Shown here piece by piece: positions 23,292-29,820 of a stretch of 29,820 nt of DNA (within the stretch, counting starts at the first letter, position 1; every line of letters begins with the position of its first letter). Source of the DNA: Bacteroidetes bacterium UBA4416. Its GTDB lineage: Bacteria > Bacteroidota > Bacteroidia > B-17B0 > Aurantibacillaceae. The translations under genes and the position numbers were made by a program. The DNA is taken from the NCBI GenBank assembly GCA_002390745.1, contig DGQK01000058.1:1-29820 (forward strand), written 5' to 3'. The notes under the pieces are model-generated. The model saw nothing but the letters and a program-made list of their open reading frames with translations. It was not told the DNA's origin and ran no database searches.

Positions 23292-24325
23292 TGAGCGGGA
23301 TCAATCAACATAATTACGAGGCTTATCTCCTGGATTCGATGGAAGGGAGGCTTAGCGCAGAACAGCAAACGGAGCTGGATCTGTTTATGGCTTTGCATCC
23401 CGAACTGGCTGTAGACCTTGAGGACCTTGCGGGAATGACCTTCGATCCTCAGCAGGCTCTGTTTCCTGATAAAGAGACTTTAAAAAAAACCGCTGCCGAC
23501 CTGGTTTCGGGTGAGCAGTTTATCGGATATATTGAGCAGCAACTGAGCCCGGAAGAGAAGCGGCGCGTGGAAGAACACTGCGCGGCACATCCTGCTCTTG
23601 CCAAAGAGCTTGACCTTTATAAAAAGACCATTGCGGTAGCCGATAGTACGATTGTATTTGAGGATAAGGCAAGCCTGAAACGCCGTACGAAAGTGATCCT
23701 GTTTAACGCCCGGACCGCTTCGTTTGCGGCTGCGGCCTCGGTGCTTGTAGTGCTTATGCTGTATGTTCTGTGGCCTGCCAAAACAGCGGATGTTATTTCC
23801 GACAGCTATGCGATGCGCGAACCCCGGAAAGCTTCCGGAGCCGGGCATGACAACCACACAGGCGGTTCTATGCCTGACACCAAAGATGATGCAACACTGC
23901 CTGAGCGCAGCAACGACAATGCTCCTTTGAACCACAACAAGGCTCCTGAAAACCTGATGGCACACAACCAACAGCCAAGCCTTACACCAACGTATACCGC
24001 TATCCCTATAAGCCCGGATACGCTGTCGAAACTGGCAAATGCTAAGGAAAAAGCAAAGGACTTAACACCGCCGGAATCGAAAGAACCTGTGCTGATTGCT
24101 TCTGAAAGCCGCAAAACACGGGTGGATGTGATCATCGAAAACGACATGGAAGAAGGCACGGAAAGCCAGAAGAAGTCAGGTTTCTGGGCCATGGCCGGCA
24201 AAACCCTGAAAGGCCTGAACAAAGCAGGCGTGAAAACGGTGAACGGCGAAGAGGAAAGCAACAGGGACAATGCGACTTATGCGCTGACGCTTGGCAAGCT
24301 GAATATTACGCACAAGGCGCATTAG
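23291..24325 (+). CDS. Probable transmembrane anti-sigma factor with duplicated N-terminal domain
   Basis: A 344-residue single-span protein translationally coupled to the ECF sigma gene. The cytoplasmic part carries two similar helical units, about 8-48 (YEAYLLDSMEGRLSAEQQTE...HPELAVDLEDL) and 77-112 (FIGYIEQQLSPEEKRRVEEH...HPALAKELDLY). These look like tandem copies of an anti-sigma-type binding unit without the zinc-binding His/Cys pattern. A transmembrane helix spans about 143-163. The remainder (about 165-344) is periplasmic, low-complexity and Pro/Asn-rich at first, then charged, ending LTLGKLNITHKAH. By position and architecture it should hold the sigma factor at the membrane until a signal acts. 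The anti-sigma role is inferred. Confidence 0.78.
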   Translation: MSGINQHNYEAYLLDSMEGRLSAEQQTELDLFMALHPELAVDLEDLAGMTFDPQQALFPDKETLKKTAADLVSGEQFIGYIEQQLSPEEKRRVEEHCAAHPALAKELDLYKKTIAVADSTIVFEDKASLKRRTKVILFNARTASFAAAASVLVVLMLYVLWPAKTADVISDSYAMREPRKASGAGHDNHTGGSMPDTKDDATLPERSNDNAPLNHNKAPENLMAHNQQPSLTPTYTAIPISPDTLSKLANAKEKAKDLTPPESKEPVLIASESRKTRVDVIIENDMEEGTESQKKSGFWAMAGKTLKGLNKAGVKTVNGEEESNRDNATYALTLGKLNITHKAH

Positions 24326-24363
24326 AAAAGGCATTGCTTCCTGCCAGCGCATGCCGCGCCAGC

Positions 24364-24414
24364 GATTGCAGCGGAAATCCTCCCACGACGCGTCGTGGGA
24401 GATTGGAGCGGAAA
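24364..24414. repeat. Perfect 22-base palindrome flanked by direct repeats
   Basis: Half-site CTCCCACGACG starts at 24380 and its exact complement ends at 24401 with no loop. On both sides lies GATTGNAGCGGAAA (24364-24377 and 24401-24414, C or G at the variable base). The gap 24326-24518 contains no gene. This layout, a palindrome between short direct repeats, is that of a dispersed intergenic repeat rather than a gene terminator. No U-run follows in either direction. Confidence 0.7.
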
Positions 24415-24518
24415 GCGCGCCCGGGCGCCCAAAGAAAAAATTTCCAATGACGTATTTGAATTATGTGATGGTGCTGAAACACCCGCCTGGCGACACGAAC
24501 GGGATCGGGTCGGGATGA

Positions 24519-24881
24519 CTACAGCGTAGGATAGAACGCCCCGGCGATGTGCTCGACGCTGATCTCCTGAGGATTTTGTATGATAGAGATCACATCAAAA
24601 CGGGCTTCGCCATGGATCCCGTTTTCCTGAATGTACACATCCGCCGCCCTGATCAGTTTCTTCTGTTTCGATTTAGTTACAAATTCTTCCGGTGTTCCAA
24701 AGGCATTGCTTGCGCGCAATTTTACCTCTACAATCACCAGGATATCGCCTGTCTGCGCGACGATATCAATCTCCAGGTGCCGGTGCCGCCAGTTCCTGGC
24801 AAGAATGCGGTATCCGTTCTTCAGCAGGTGCTCCATGGCGATCTCTTCGCCGGCATTGCCTTTTTGGGTATTATTCGACAT
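24519..24881 (-). CDS. YraN/UPF0102-family nuclease-fold protein
   Basis: A 120-residue protein of the UPF0102 family with a PD-(D/E)xK nuclease-like core: GNAGEEIAMEHLLKNGYRIL with E13, then HLEIDIVAQTGDILVIVEVK with D39, E52 and K54 in the expected order. The C-terminal block SKQKKLIRAADVYI completes the family pattern. Proteins of this family have no firmly established role; a Holliday-junction-resolvase-like fold is proposed from structure. It is a lone minus-strand gene between plus-strand neighbours. Confidence 0.9.
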   Translation of the reverse strand: MSNNTQKGNAGEEIAMEHLLKNGYRILARNWRHRHLEIDIVAQTGDILVIVEVKLRASNAFGTPEEFVTKSKQKKLIRAADVYIQENGIHGEARFDVISIIQNPQEISVEHIAGAFYPTL

Positions 24882-24897
24882 AATTTTTATTTATAAC

Positions 24898-24905
24898 CAA
24901 ATTTA
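24898..24905 (-). promoter_or_regulatory. Possible -7 element for the yraN-like gene
   Basis: TAAATTTG on the minus strand, a full TAnnTTTG match, 17 bases from the ATG. No TTTG at the 19-base distance, and the resulting leader would be only about 10 bases. Confidence 0.3.
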
Positions 24906-24944
24906 ATTAGTTTAGTATAATAATTTTTAAAACCTATCCCTGAA

Positions 24945-25586
24945 ATGACTAAGATAAAACTACTCGCAGCAAGTTTGACGTTAGCTGTGGCGTCTGTTGC
25001 ACAAAATTTTGAAGGAAGCATTGAGTTTAAAATGGAAACCAACAAAGACACGACAACGAATATCTACTACGTGAAAGGGAATGATGTGAAACTGGATCAG
25101 ATAGGGCGTAAATCGGGTAAGGTGGAAGGCAGCTTCGTGTTTGACCTTTCTACTAACCAGATCAAATACGTGAACCCGGTACGCAAAGTATGGGGCGAAC
25201 ACAAGAGCGAAACTACTCCTGCTATCCAAGGAAGCTGCGTATCATCGAAAAGCGGTGCCATCAAAACCCTTCAGGGGCAAAAATGCACCGAGTATGTGGT
25301 AAAGAATACGGAAGAAAATACGGAGATCGCCTACTGGATCGCGCCGGGGAAATATGATTTCTTTGTGCCGATGGTGAAAGCCTGGAACCGCAAAGACAAG
25401 CAAAGCATTTACTTCAACCAGATCAAAGATCTTCCGAAAGGCTCTATGCCTTTCCTGTCGGAGGAAAGAACGCTGAGCGATGGCAAGCTGGTAAGCAAAC
25501 TGGAGGTTTCCAAAATCACCAAAGGCAACATCGACGCTTCGAAACTGGCGATCCCTGCGGATTACAAGAAGTTCGAACAGAAATAA
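24945..25586 (+). CDS. Secreted DUF4412-like protein
   Basis: A 213-residue periplasmic protein with signal peptide (MTKIKLLAASLTLAVASVAQ, cleavage before NFEG). The mature part opens with FEGSIEFKMETNKDTTTNIY and repeats short beta-strand-like stretches (YYVKGNDVKLDQIG, SFVFDLSTNQIKYVN, GQKCTEYVVKNTEENTEIAYWIAPG). This pattern, a beta-rich LolA-like fold reading as ligand or lipid binding, fits the DUF4412 group common in Bacteroidota. The family assignment is from memory of the pattern and is moderately certain. Biochemical function is unknown. A strong terminator follows, so it is transcribed alone. Confidence 0.75.
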   Translation: MTKIKLLAASLTLAVASVAQNFEGSIEFKMETNKDTTTNIYYVKGNDVKLDQIGRKSGKVEGSFVFDLSTNQIKYVNPVRKVWGEHKSETTPAIQGSCVSSKSGAIKTLQGQKCTEYVVKNTEENTEIAYWIAPGKYDFFVPMVKAWNRKDKQSIYFNQIKDLPKGSMPFLSEERTLSDGKLVSKLEVSKITKGNIDASKLAIPADYKKFEQK

Positions 25587-25622
25587 TTGATGCGGCTGTG
25601 GTTCCAAAACCTCAGGTACCTT

Positions 25623-25657
25623 AAAAAACCCGTTGCGATACACGCAAGGGGTTTTTT
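25623..25657 (+). terminator. Intrinsic terminator after the DUF4412-like gene
   Basis: AAAAAACCC-G-TTGCG (25623-25637) pairs with CGCAA-G-GGGTTTTTT (25643-25657) with a single G-G mismatch and a 5-base loop, then ATTTTTAG. It lies 36 bases after the stop. Confidence 0.85.
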
Positions 25658-25741
25658 ATTTTTAGCAGTGAAAAAATCTTAACAAAATTTTAAGGTTACC
25701 AATTCCGGGTTGGGGGTATGAATTAAAAAATCCACCTCCTT

Positions 25742-26680
25742 ATGAAACACAACCTCACCCTTTCCTCAAAACTATCGGGCATTGTTTTGGGATGTATCAT
25801 TATGGCATCATGCGGCGCCTCGCGTGAAGAAATGGAAGCCAGAGAAAAAGCTTATACAGACTCGGTTTCCGTTCCGGGAGCCGCAGCAGATGAAGCTTCG
25901 GCGAAGAAAAAAGAGATTGCTTTCAAAGCCGACAGCGGGCGCGTATTCGTGCGGACCGCCGACCTCAATTTCAAAGTGAAGGATGTGAAACTTGCTACCT
26001 TTGACATTGAGCGTATTGTGCGCGAAAATCGCGGCTATGTGACCAACACTGCGCTGGAGAGCACCGTGAAATACAAAGATGCCGTGAGGGTGAGCCGGGA
26101 CAGCATCAAAGAAACCCTGCATTACAATGTGCAAAGTAATATGACCATCCGTGTCCCGAATTCGGAGCTGGACAAAACGCTGAGCGAGATCGCGGTCCTC
26201 TTCGATTACCTGGATCACCGCCGTGTTCATTCCGAAGATATTACCAAAGAGCTCCGGCTGGCGGATTTATCTCAGGCTAATTTCAAACATCATAAGCAGC
26301 GCGTGGAGAAGGTGATTGACGAAAAGGGAAAGAAATTAAATTCCACCTTAGAAGCCGAAAACTCCTTATTTGAAAAACAGGCGATGGCTAACCAAATTAG
26401 CGTAGACACCAAAGAGCTGAACTACGACGTGGCTTACAGCACGGTAAGCATCTCCATTTACCAGAACGAAAGCAGCAAAAGCGACATGCTCGCCTACCCG
26501 GAGCCGGTAAAGCCTTACGAGCCTCCATTTTCGAAAAAACTTATGGATGCTGCCTCTACAGGCGGAACGATCCTGACGGAAATCCTCCTGTTCATCGTAC
26601 GCATCTGGCCGCTGTGGCTGATCGGCGCGGGCGTTTGGTTCCTTGCCAGGCGCATGGCAAAACTGAAGTGGTTTAGCTGA
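25742..26680 (+). CDS. DUF4349-type lipoprotein with C-terminal membrane anchor
   Basis: A 312-residue protein with a lipobox (IIMASC, C24) after a hydrophobic signal. The DUF4349 pattern follows: VFVRTADLNFKVKDVKLATF, IERIVRENRGYVTN, SNMTIRVPNSELDKTLSEIA, DYLDHRRVHSEDITKE. Next come a charged helical coiled-coil stretch (about 175-225), YDVAYSTVSISIYQNE, and a transmembrane helix near the C-terminus (about 272-303). It is anchored in an envelope membrane at both ends. The family is widespread but uncharacterised; a role in envelope maintenance is only supposed. It has its own transcript, since terminators or gaps lie on both sides. Confidence 0.85.
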   Translation: MKHNLTLSSKLSGIVLGCIIMASCGASREEMEAREKAYTDSVSVPGAAADEASAKKKEIAFKADSGRVFVRTADLNFKVKDVKLATFDIERIVRENRGYVTNTALESTVKYKDAVRVSRDSIKETLHYNVQSNMTIRVPNSELDKTLSEIAVLFDYLDHRRVHSEDITKELRLADLSQANFKHHKQRVEKVIDEKGKKLNSTLEAENSLFEKQAMANQISVDTKELNYDVAYSTVSISIYQNESSKSDMLAYPEPVKPYEPPFSKKLMDAASTGGTILTEILLFIVRIWPLWLIGAGVWFLARRMAKLKWFS

Positions 26681-26725
26681 GCCCAATCAGGATGACCGAC
26701 ATCTTTTGAAGAAGGCAGGCGTTAA

Positions 26726-26755
26726 TTGCCTGAACCAGATATATGCTTATTTTTG
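26726..26755 (+). promoter_or_regulatory. Bacteroidota-type promoter of the dehydratase-ABC operon
   Basis: TTG (26726-26728), 19 bases, TATTTTTG (26748-26755), a full match to TTG-N19-TAnnTTTG. Transcription would start near 26762, about 46 bases before the ATG at 26808. It also rules out the longer TTG-started frame at 26706, which would begin upstream of the promoter. Confidence 0.65.
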
Positions 26756-26807
26756 TGGGCTGCAAACAGCAGGTATTAAGGTTGCTGTATGTATAAAACC
26801 ACAGACG

Positions 26808-27251
26808 ATGATTAAGGTAGATAAAGCCATTATTGACAAGGAGCAGATCCTGAACTATATCCCGCAGCGCCCGCCCATTGTGTTGGTGAGCAGGATCTAC
26901 AAGGCGGATGACGTTTCCGTGATCAGCGGTTTTGACATCAGCAATGATCACATCCTGACCCAAAACAAGCGCCTGACCGAATCGGGCATTGTGGAAAATA
27001 TGGCGCAAACGGCTGCTGCAAGGGCTGGCTACGAAGCCGTAAAAAATAACAGCAAACCGGCTGTAGGCTTTATCGGTAATATCAAGGACCTGGTGATCCA
27101 TTTTTTACCGGAGTCGGGAAACGAGGTGCTCACCGAGGTTTCTACCAAAACGCAGGTGATGAATGTTTCCATCGTTGAAGCAAAATCCTGGTGCAATGAC
27201 CGGTTGGTGGCCAGCTGCGAGATGAAAATCTTTTTACAGGAAAATGCGTAG
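26808..27251 (+). CDS. Hotdog-fold 3-hydroxyacyl-ACP dehydratase-like protein
   Basis: A 147-residue hotdog-fold protein related to FabZ/ApeP dehydratases. The opening ILNYIPQRPPIVLVSRIYKA matches the family's IPxRPPxLLxD segment. The catalytic pair is kept as H48 (NDHIL) and E63 in ESGIVENMAQTAAARAGY, with the usual spacing plus one residue. The PGHFP motif of classical FabZ is absent, which argues for a specialised acyl substrate, as in aryl-polyene/flexirubin pathways. The ATG at 26808 is preferred over the TTG at 26706 because of the promoter at 26726-26755 and because the extra 34 residues look untranslated. The next start follows its stop with no gap. Confidence 0.72.
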   Translation: MIKVDKAIIDKEQILNYIPQRPPIVLVSRIYKADDVSVISGFDISNDHILTQNKRLTESGIVENMAQTAAARAGYEAVKNNSKPAVGFIGNIKDLVIHFLPESGNEVLTEVSTKTQVMNVSIVEAKSWCNDRLVASCEMKIFLQENA

Positions 27252-28001
27252 ATGAGCGTGTTAGTAGACATACAGCATGTAACGAAACAATACAAGGAGG
27301 CCGCGCGCCCTGCAGTGAACGACCTTTCCATGAGAATAGAAAAGGGGGATGTGTTTGGCTTATTGGGCCCGAACGGGGCCGGAAAAACGACATTGATCTC
27401 GATGCTCTGCGGCCTATTTCCACCGGGCAGCGGAAAGATCTATATCAACGGCCATACGCACGAAACACACAGCCGGGAATCGAAGCAGGCCATCGGCGTG
27501 GTCCCTCAGGAAATTGCCCTTTACCCGAAGCTCACCGCCTGGGAAAATCTGAACTTCCTCGGGCACATGTATGGCCTGAAAGGCAACAGCCTCAAGGAAA
27601 GTATCCGGATGCATTTATCGGTTCTGGGACTGGAAGCGAACATGCACCAAAAAATCATGTCTTACTCGGGTGGAATGAAACGCCGGGTGAACCTGATTGC
27701 CGGCCTGCTGCATAACCCGCAATTGCTGATCCTGGATGAGCCTACCGTAGGGGTCGACATCCAATCCAAGCAAGCCATCATTGACCATTTGAAAAAAATG
27801 AACCGGGAAAACGGCATGACGATCTTATACACGTCGCATCACCTGGAAGAGGCGGAAGATTTTTGTAATGTGATCGCCATCATCGATCACGGAGAGCTGA
27901 TCACTCAGGGCAAAACGAAGGAATTGATTGCGCAGTATAATTGCACCAGCATTGAAGAAGTGTATTTGAAAATTACGGGAAATAAATTCAGGGATAAGTA
28001 G
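27252..28001 (+). CDS. ABC transporter ATP-binding protein (ABC-2 type exporter)
   Basis: A 249-residue ATPase with all nucleotide-binding motifs: Walker A GPNGAGKTT at 39-47, Q-loop Q86, signature YSGGMKRR at 138-145, Walker B LLILDEP at 158-164, and H-loop H196 in YTSHHLEEAED. The sequence resembles the CcmA/NodI-like subgroup that drives ABC-2 permeases and exports lipids, polysaccharides or drugs. Its ATG directly follows the dehydratase stop, so the two are translated together. The permease starts 77 bases after its stop. The exported compound is not identifiable from this window. Confidence 0.95.
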   Translation: MSVLVDIQHVTKQYKEAARPAVNDLSMRIEKGDVFGLLGPNGAGKTTLISMLCGLFPPGSGKIYINGHTHETHSRESKQAIGVVPQEIALYPKLTAWENLNFLGHMYGLKGNSLKESIRMHLSVLGLEANMHQKIMSYSGGMKRRVNLIAGLLHNPQLLILDEPTVGVDIQSKQAIIDHLKKMNRENGMTILYTSHHLEEAEDFCNVIAIIDHGELITQGKTKELIAQYNCTSIEEVYLKITGNKFRDK

Positions 28002-28077
28002 TCGCTAATTCCTGACTTCGGAGTCCTCGGTCAACGAAGCGATGCATGAGGCTCTTAAAACCATCGGGCAGTAGAAC

Positions 28078-29358
28078 ATGAAATTATTATACAGCTTATA
28101 TAAGGAATACAAAGTACTGATCCGCGACCGGGCAGGCCTGGCCATTACCTTTATCATGCCTACGGTGCTGATCCTGATCATGACGCTGATCCAGGATTCG
28201 ACGTTCAAATCGGTGAACGAATCATCGGTGCCGCTTTTATATGTAGACAGGGATCATGATTCCCTATCCCAAACACTGGAAAAGTATATCAACAATTCCA
28301 AATTCTTTGTCATTACCAAAAAACAACTGGGCAATGAAGAGGTGAAAAAAGAAATTGCACAAGGCCACTATTTCATCGGGATCATTGTCCCGGAAAATAC
28401 CAGCAAAAAGCTGCGCGAACGCTCGATGGCACGCATTGCAAAGCTGCTCAACAGTTTTAGCGGCGACTCCACCTCAACGGCGGAAGCTACAGGTACAGAT
28501 ACATCCGGCATCACGCTGAATTTATTTTTCGACCCCATCACAAAAAAATCCTTCAAGACCACCATCAGCAATTCTATCGAGCGCATCATTTCGCAGATAG
28601 AGATGCAGGGCATGGTAAGCGCCCTGAATGAAAAGATGTCGGAAACTTTCCCGGACGCGAAGCCTGCAGCCATGGAAAATACGCCACTGGTGTCTGTTAC
28701 GGAGGAGTACGCATCTTACAACAATTCTACCATCATCCCGAATGCCGTACAGCATAACGTGCCAGCCTGGACACTCTTTGCCATGTTCTTTATCTGCATT
28801 CCTCTGGGCGGCAATATCATCAAAGAGCGCGAAGACGGCAGCGCCTTCCGCTTGCTGACAATGCCGGGTTCTTACTTTATTGTGATGCTCGGCAAGCTCC
28901 TCACGTACACCATCGTGAGCCTCATCCAGTTTGCATTGATGCTGCTGGTTGGTTTGTTTGTGCTGCCGTTGCTGGGATTACCGCAGCTCAACACCGGCGA
29001 CAGCCTGCCTTTGTTGTTTTTAATTGCTTTGTCGGCAGGGCTTGCAGCCACAGGTTTTGGCTTATTGGTAGGAACGGTTGCCAGCACGCACGACCAGGCG
29101 GCTTTATTCGGAGCCGTATTCATCATTATCCTGGCAGCCATCGGCGGTGTTTGGGTGCCTACGTTTGTGATGCCTGATATTATGAAAACCATCAGCGTAG
29201 TGTCGCCACTTAACTGGGGATTGGAGTCGTTTTATGCGGTGTTCATCCGCAACTCGACCTTAAAAGAAATCTGGCCGGAGATCCTGAAGCTGTGGCTGTT
29301 CTTCGGCTTTACGCTGGGAGGCGCTTACCTGTTTCATAAGTATAAAAGGTTGAAGTAA
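28078..29358 (+). CDS. ABC-2 type permease
   Basis: A 426-residue permease of the ABC-2 family with one N-terminal helix (about 20-38), a large extracytoplasmic domain (about 40-225) and five more helices in the second half (about 225-420). Readable pieces are LAITFIMPTVLILIMTLIQ, FAMFFICIPLGGNIIKERED, FRLLTMPGSYFIVMLGKLLT, GLAATGFGLLVGTVASTHDQ and VVSPLNWGLESFYAVF. ERE(D/E)GS...LLTMP is a family landmark. It pairs with the upstream ATPase, forming an exporter, probably as a homodimer of this protein. The 76-base gap before it holds a short GACT-TCGG-AGTC hairpin and nothing else. Confidence 0.92.
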   Translation: MKLLYSLYKEYKVLIRDRAGLAITFIMPTVLILIMTLIQDSTFKSVNESSVPLLYVDRDHDSLSQTLEKYINNSKFFVITKKQLGNEEVKKEIAQGHYFIGIIVPENTSKKLRERSMARIAKLLNSFSGDSTSTAEATGTDTSGITLNLFFDPITKKSFKTTISNSIERIISQIEMQGMVSALNEKMSETFPDAKPAAMENTPLVSVTEEYASYNNSTIIPNAVQHNVPAWTLFAMFFICIPLGGNIIKEREDGSAFRLLTMPGSYFIVMLGKLLTYTIVSLIQFALMLLVGLFVLPLLGLPQLNTGDSLPLLFLIALSAGLAATGFGLLVGTVASTHDQAALFGAVFIIILAAIGGVWVPTFVMPDIMKTISVVSPLNWGLESFYAVFIRNSTLKEIWPEILKLWLFFGFTLGGAYLFHKYKRLK

Positions 29359-29389
29359 AGGCGGAGTAATTGCGAAACCTTAATGGTTC

Positions 29390-29482
29390 GTCATTGCGGG
29401 CGCAGCGAAGCAATTTCATCAATCTAGTGTAATCTTCACCTTTGGAAAATTGCCTCGACTCGAAAAAGTTGTTCGCAATGAC
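29390..29482. repeat. Inverted pair of GTCATTGCG...GAAGCAAT repeats
   Basis: GTCATTGCG (29390-29398) with GAAGCAATT (29407-29415) on the left, and AATTGCCTCG (29448-29457) with CGCAATGAC (29474-29482) on the right. The outer nine bases are exact complements. The pair can fold into one long imperfect hairpin about 93 bases across. Confidence 0.6.
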
Positions 29483-29616
29483 ATCTGACACGTTCGTTAT
29501 TTAGTTTCCAATGTTAAACAATTTCTATACACATAATAATGATCAAAGGGCGGAGCCGTTCAGGAAAAACTAATTAATTCTCTAAACCCTGATTGAATGA
29601 TCTATCTCACGAATCG

Positions 29617-29820
29617 GGAGTAGAATGGGCTCGAAATAAAGCAACATGCTGATTGATGATATTGCTTCGTCGTACCTCCTCGCAATGACGCTTCTAATTG
29701 GGTTTGCGTCCAAAGTGAGAACATATCCTATTGACTTATACTTTCCTTGCTATTCCATTAATTGGAGTTGAATGGGATCCGGAATAAAGCAACATACTGA
29801 TTGATGAGATTGCTTCGTTG
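29617..29820. repeat. Direct repeat, two copies about 147 bases apart
   Basis: GGAGTAGAATGGG... at 29617-29672 and GGAGTTGAATGGG... at 29764-29820 share GAATAAAGCAACAT, CTGATTGATGA and ATTGCTTCGT with few mismatches over about 55 bases. The second copy runs off the window. A duplicated repeat block, or the start of a larger tandem array, is possible. Confidence 0.6.

Larger units (their letters stand above)
29359..29820. other. 462-base non-coding end of window, rich in dispersed repeats
   Basis: No open frame here looks like a gene. It holds four sites of one repeat, ATTGCYTCG...CGCAATGAC: inverted copies at 29390-29415 and 29448-29482, a direct copy at 29661-29690, and a copy cut by the edge at 29808-29820. 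A longer direct repeat (below) contains the last two. Sequences of the type GTCATTGCG...GAAGCAATC are well-known short intergenic repeats in many bacteria. Confidence 0.6.

Noticed and set aside
26706..26807. A 34-residue N-terminal extension of the dehydratase beginning at TTG
   Set aside because: A full promoter match at 26726-26755 lies inside it, and the hotdog family begins near the ATG at 26808.
29390..29820. CRISPR-like array
   Set aside because: Units vary in orientation and spacing, spacers are not of constant length, and no cas gene is present.

Overview
The window comes from a member of the Bacteroidota. The evidence is two proteins with type IX secretion (T9SS) C-terminal sorting domains, promoters of the TTTG-N19-TAnnTTTG class, gene starts without Shine-Dalgarno sequences, a 1270-residue RpoB that looks bacteroidotal, and DUF4349/DUF4412-type envelope proteins. 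Genus and family cannot be assigned from the sequence alone.

Region 1 (1-10.94 kb, all minus strand) is the core information-processing block. In transcription order it reads tRNA-Thr(UGU), tRNA-Tyr(GUA), tRNA-Gly(UCC), a degenerate tRNA-Thr copy, tRNA-Thr(GGU), tuf, tRNA-Trp(CCA), secE, nusG, rplK, rplA, rplJ, rplL, rpoB and rpoC. rpoC is cut by the window edge just after its NADFDGD motif. A textbook Bacteroidota promoter precedes the first tRNA. Hairpins lie between tuf and tRNA-Trp, between tRNA-Trp and secE, in the rplK leader, and between rplL and rpoB. The last of these resembles an attenuator. Two copies of one short palindromic repeat lie inside this otherwise conserved block.

Region 2 (11.1-17.9 kb, plus strand) holds a membrane-anchored PASTA protein, two tandem paralogous T9SS cargo proteins of about 635 residues, an RluD-family pseudouridine synthase, and a secreted vWA-like protein. 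A convergent terminator closes the region.

Region 3 (17.9-21.04 kb, minus strand) has a secreted protein of unknown function and a tight four-gene set: a membrane protein with a possible PH-like domain, a Sco-like protein that has lost one metal-binding Cys, a canonical Sco lipoprotein, and a TM2-domain protein.

Region 4 (21.1-24.3 kb, plus strand) has a LysM lytic transglycosylase, then an ECF sigma factor overlapping a probable anti-sigma factor. The transglycosylase and the sigma gene share an upstream TGTAAC-N16/17-CGTT motif, which suggests a small envelope-stress regulon.

Region 5 (24.3-29.8 kb) has a palindromic repeat, a YraN-family gene, two secreted or lipidated envelope proteins (DUF4412- and DUF4349-like), then a hotdog-fold dehydratase abutting an ABC exporter (ATPase and permease). 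That last set may be the start of an aryl-polyene/flexirubin-type locus continuing to the right. The final 460 bases carry no gene but hold several copies of a dispersed repeat.

No CRISPR array, phage or transposase is visible. The least ordinary signals are the tRNA-Thr partial duplication with a rebuilt anticodon arm, the shared ECF-type promoter motif, and the Sco/degenerate-Sco pair.
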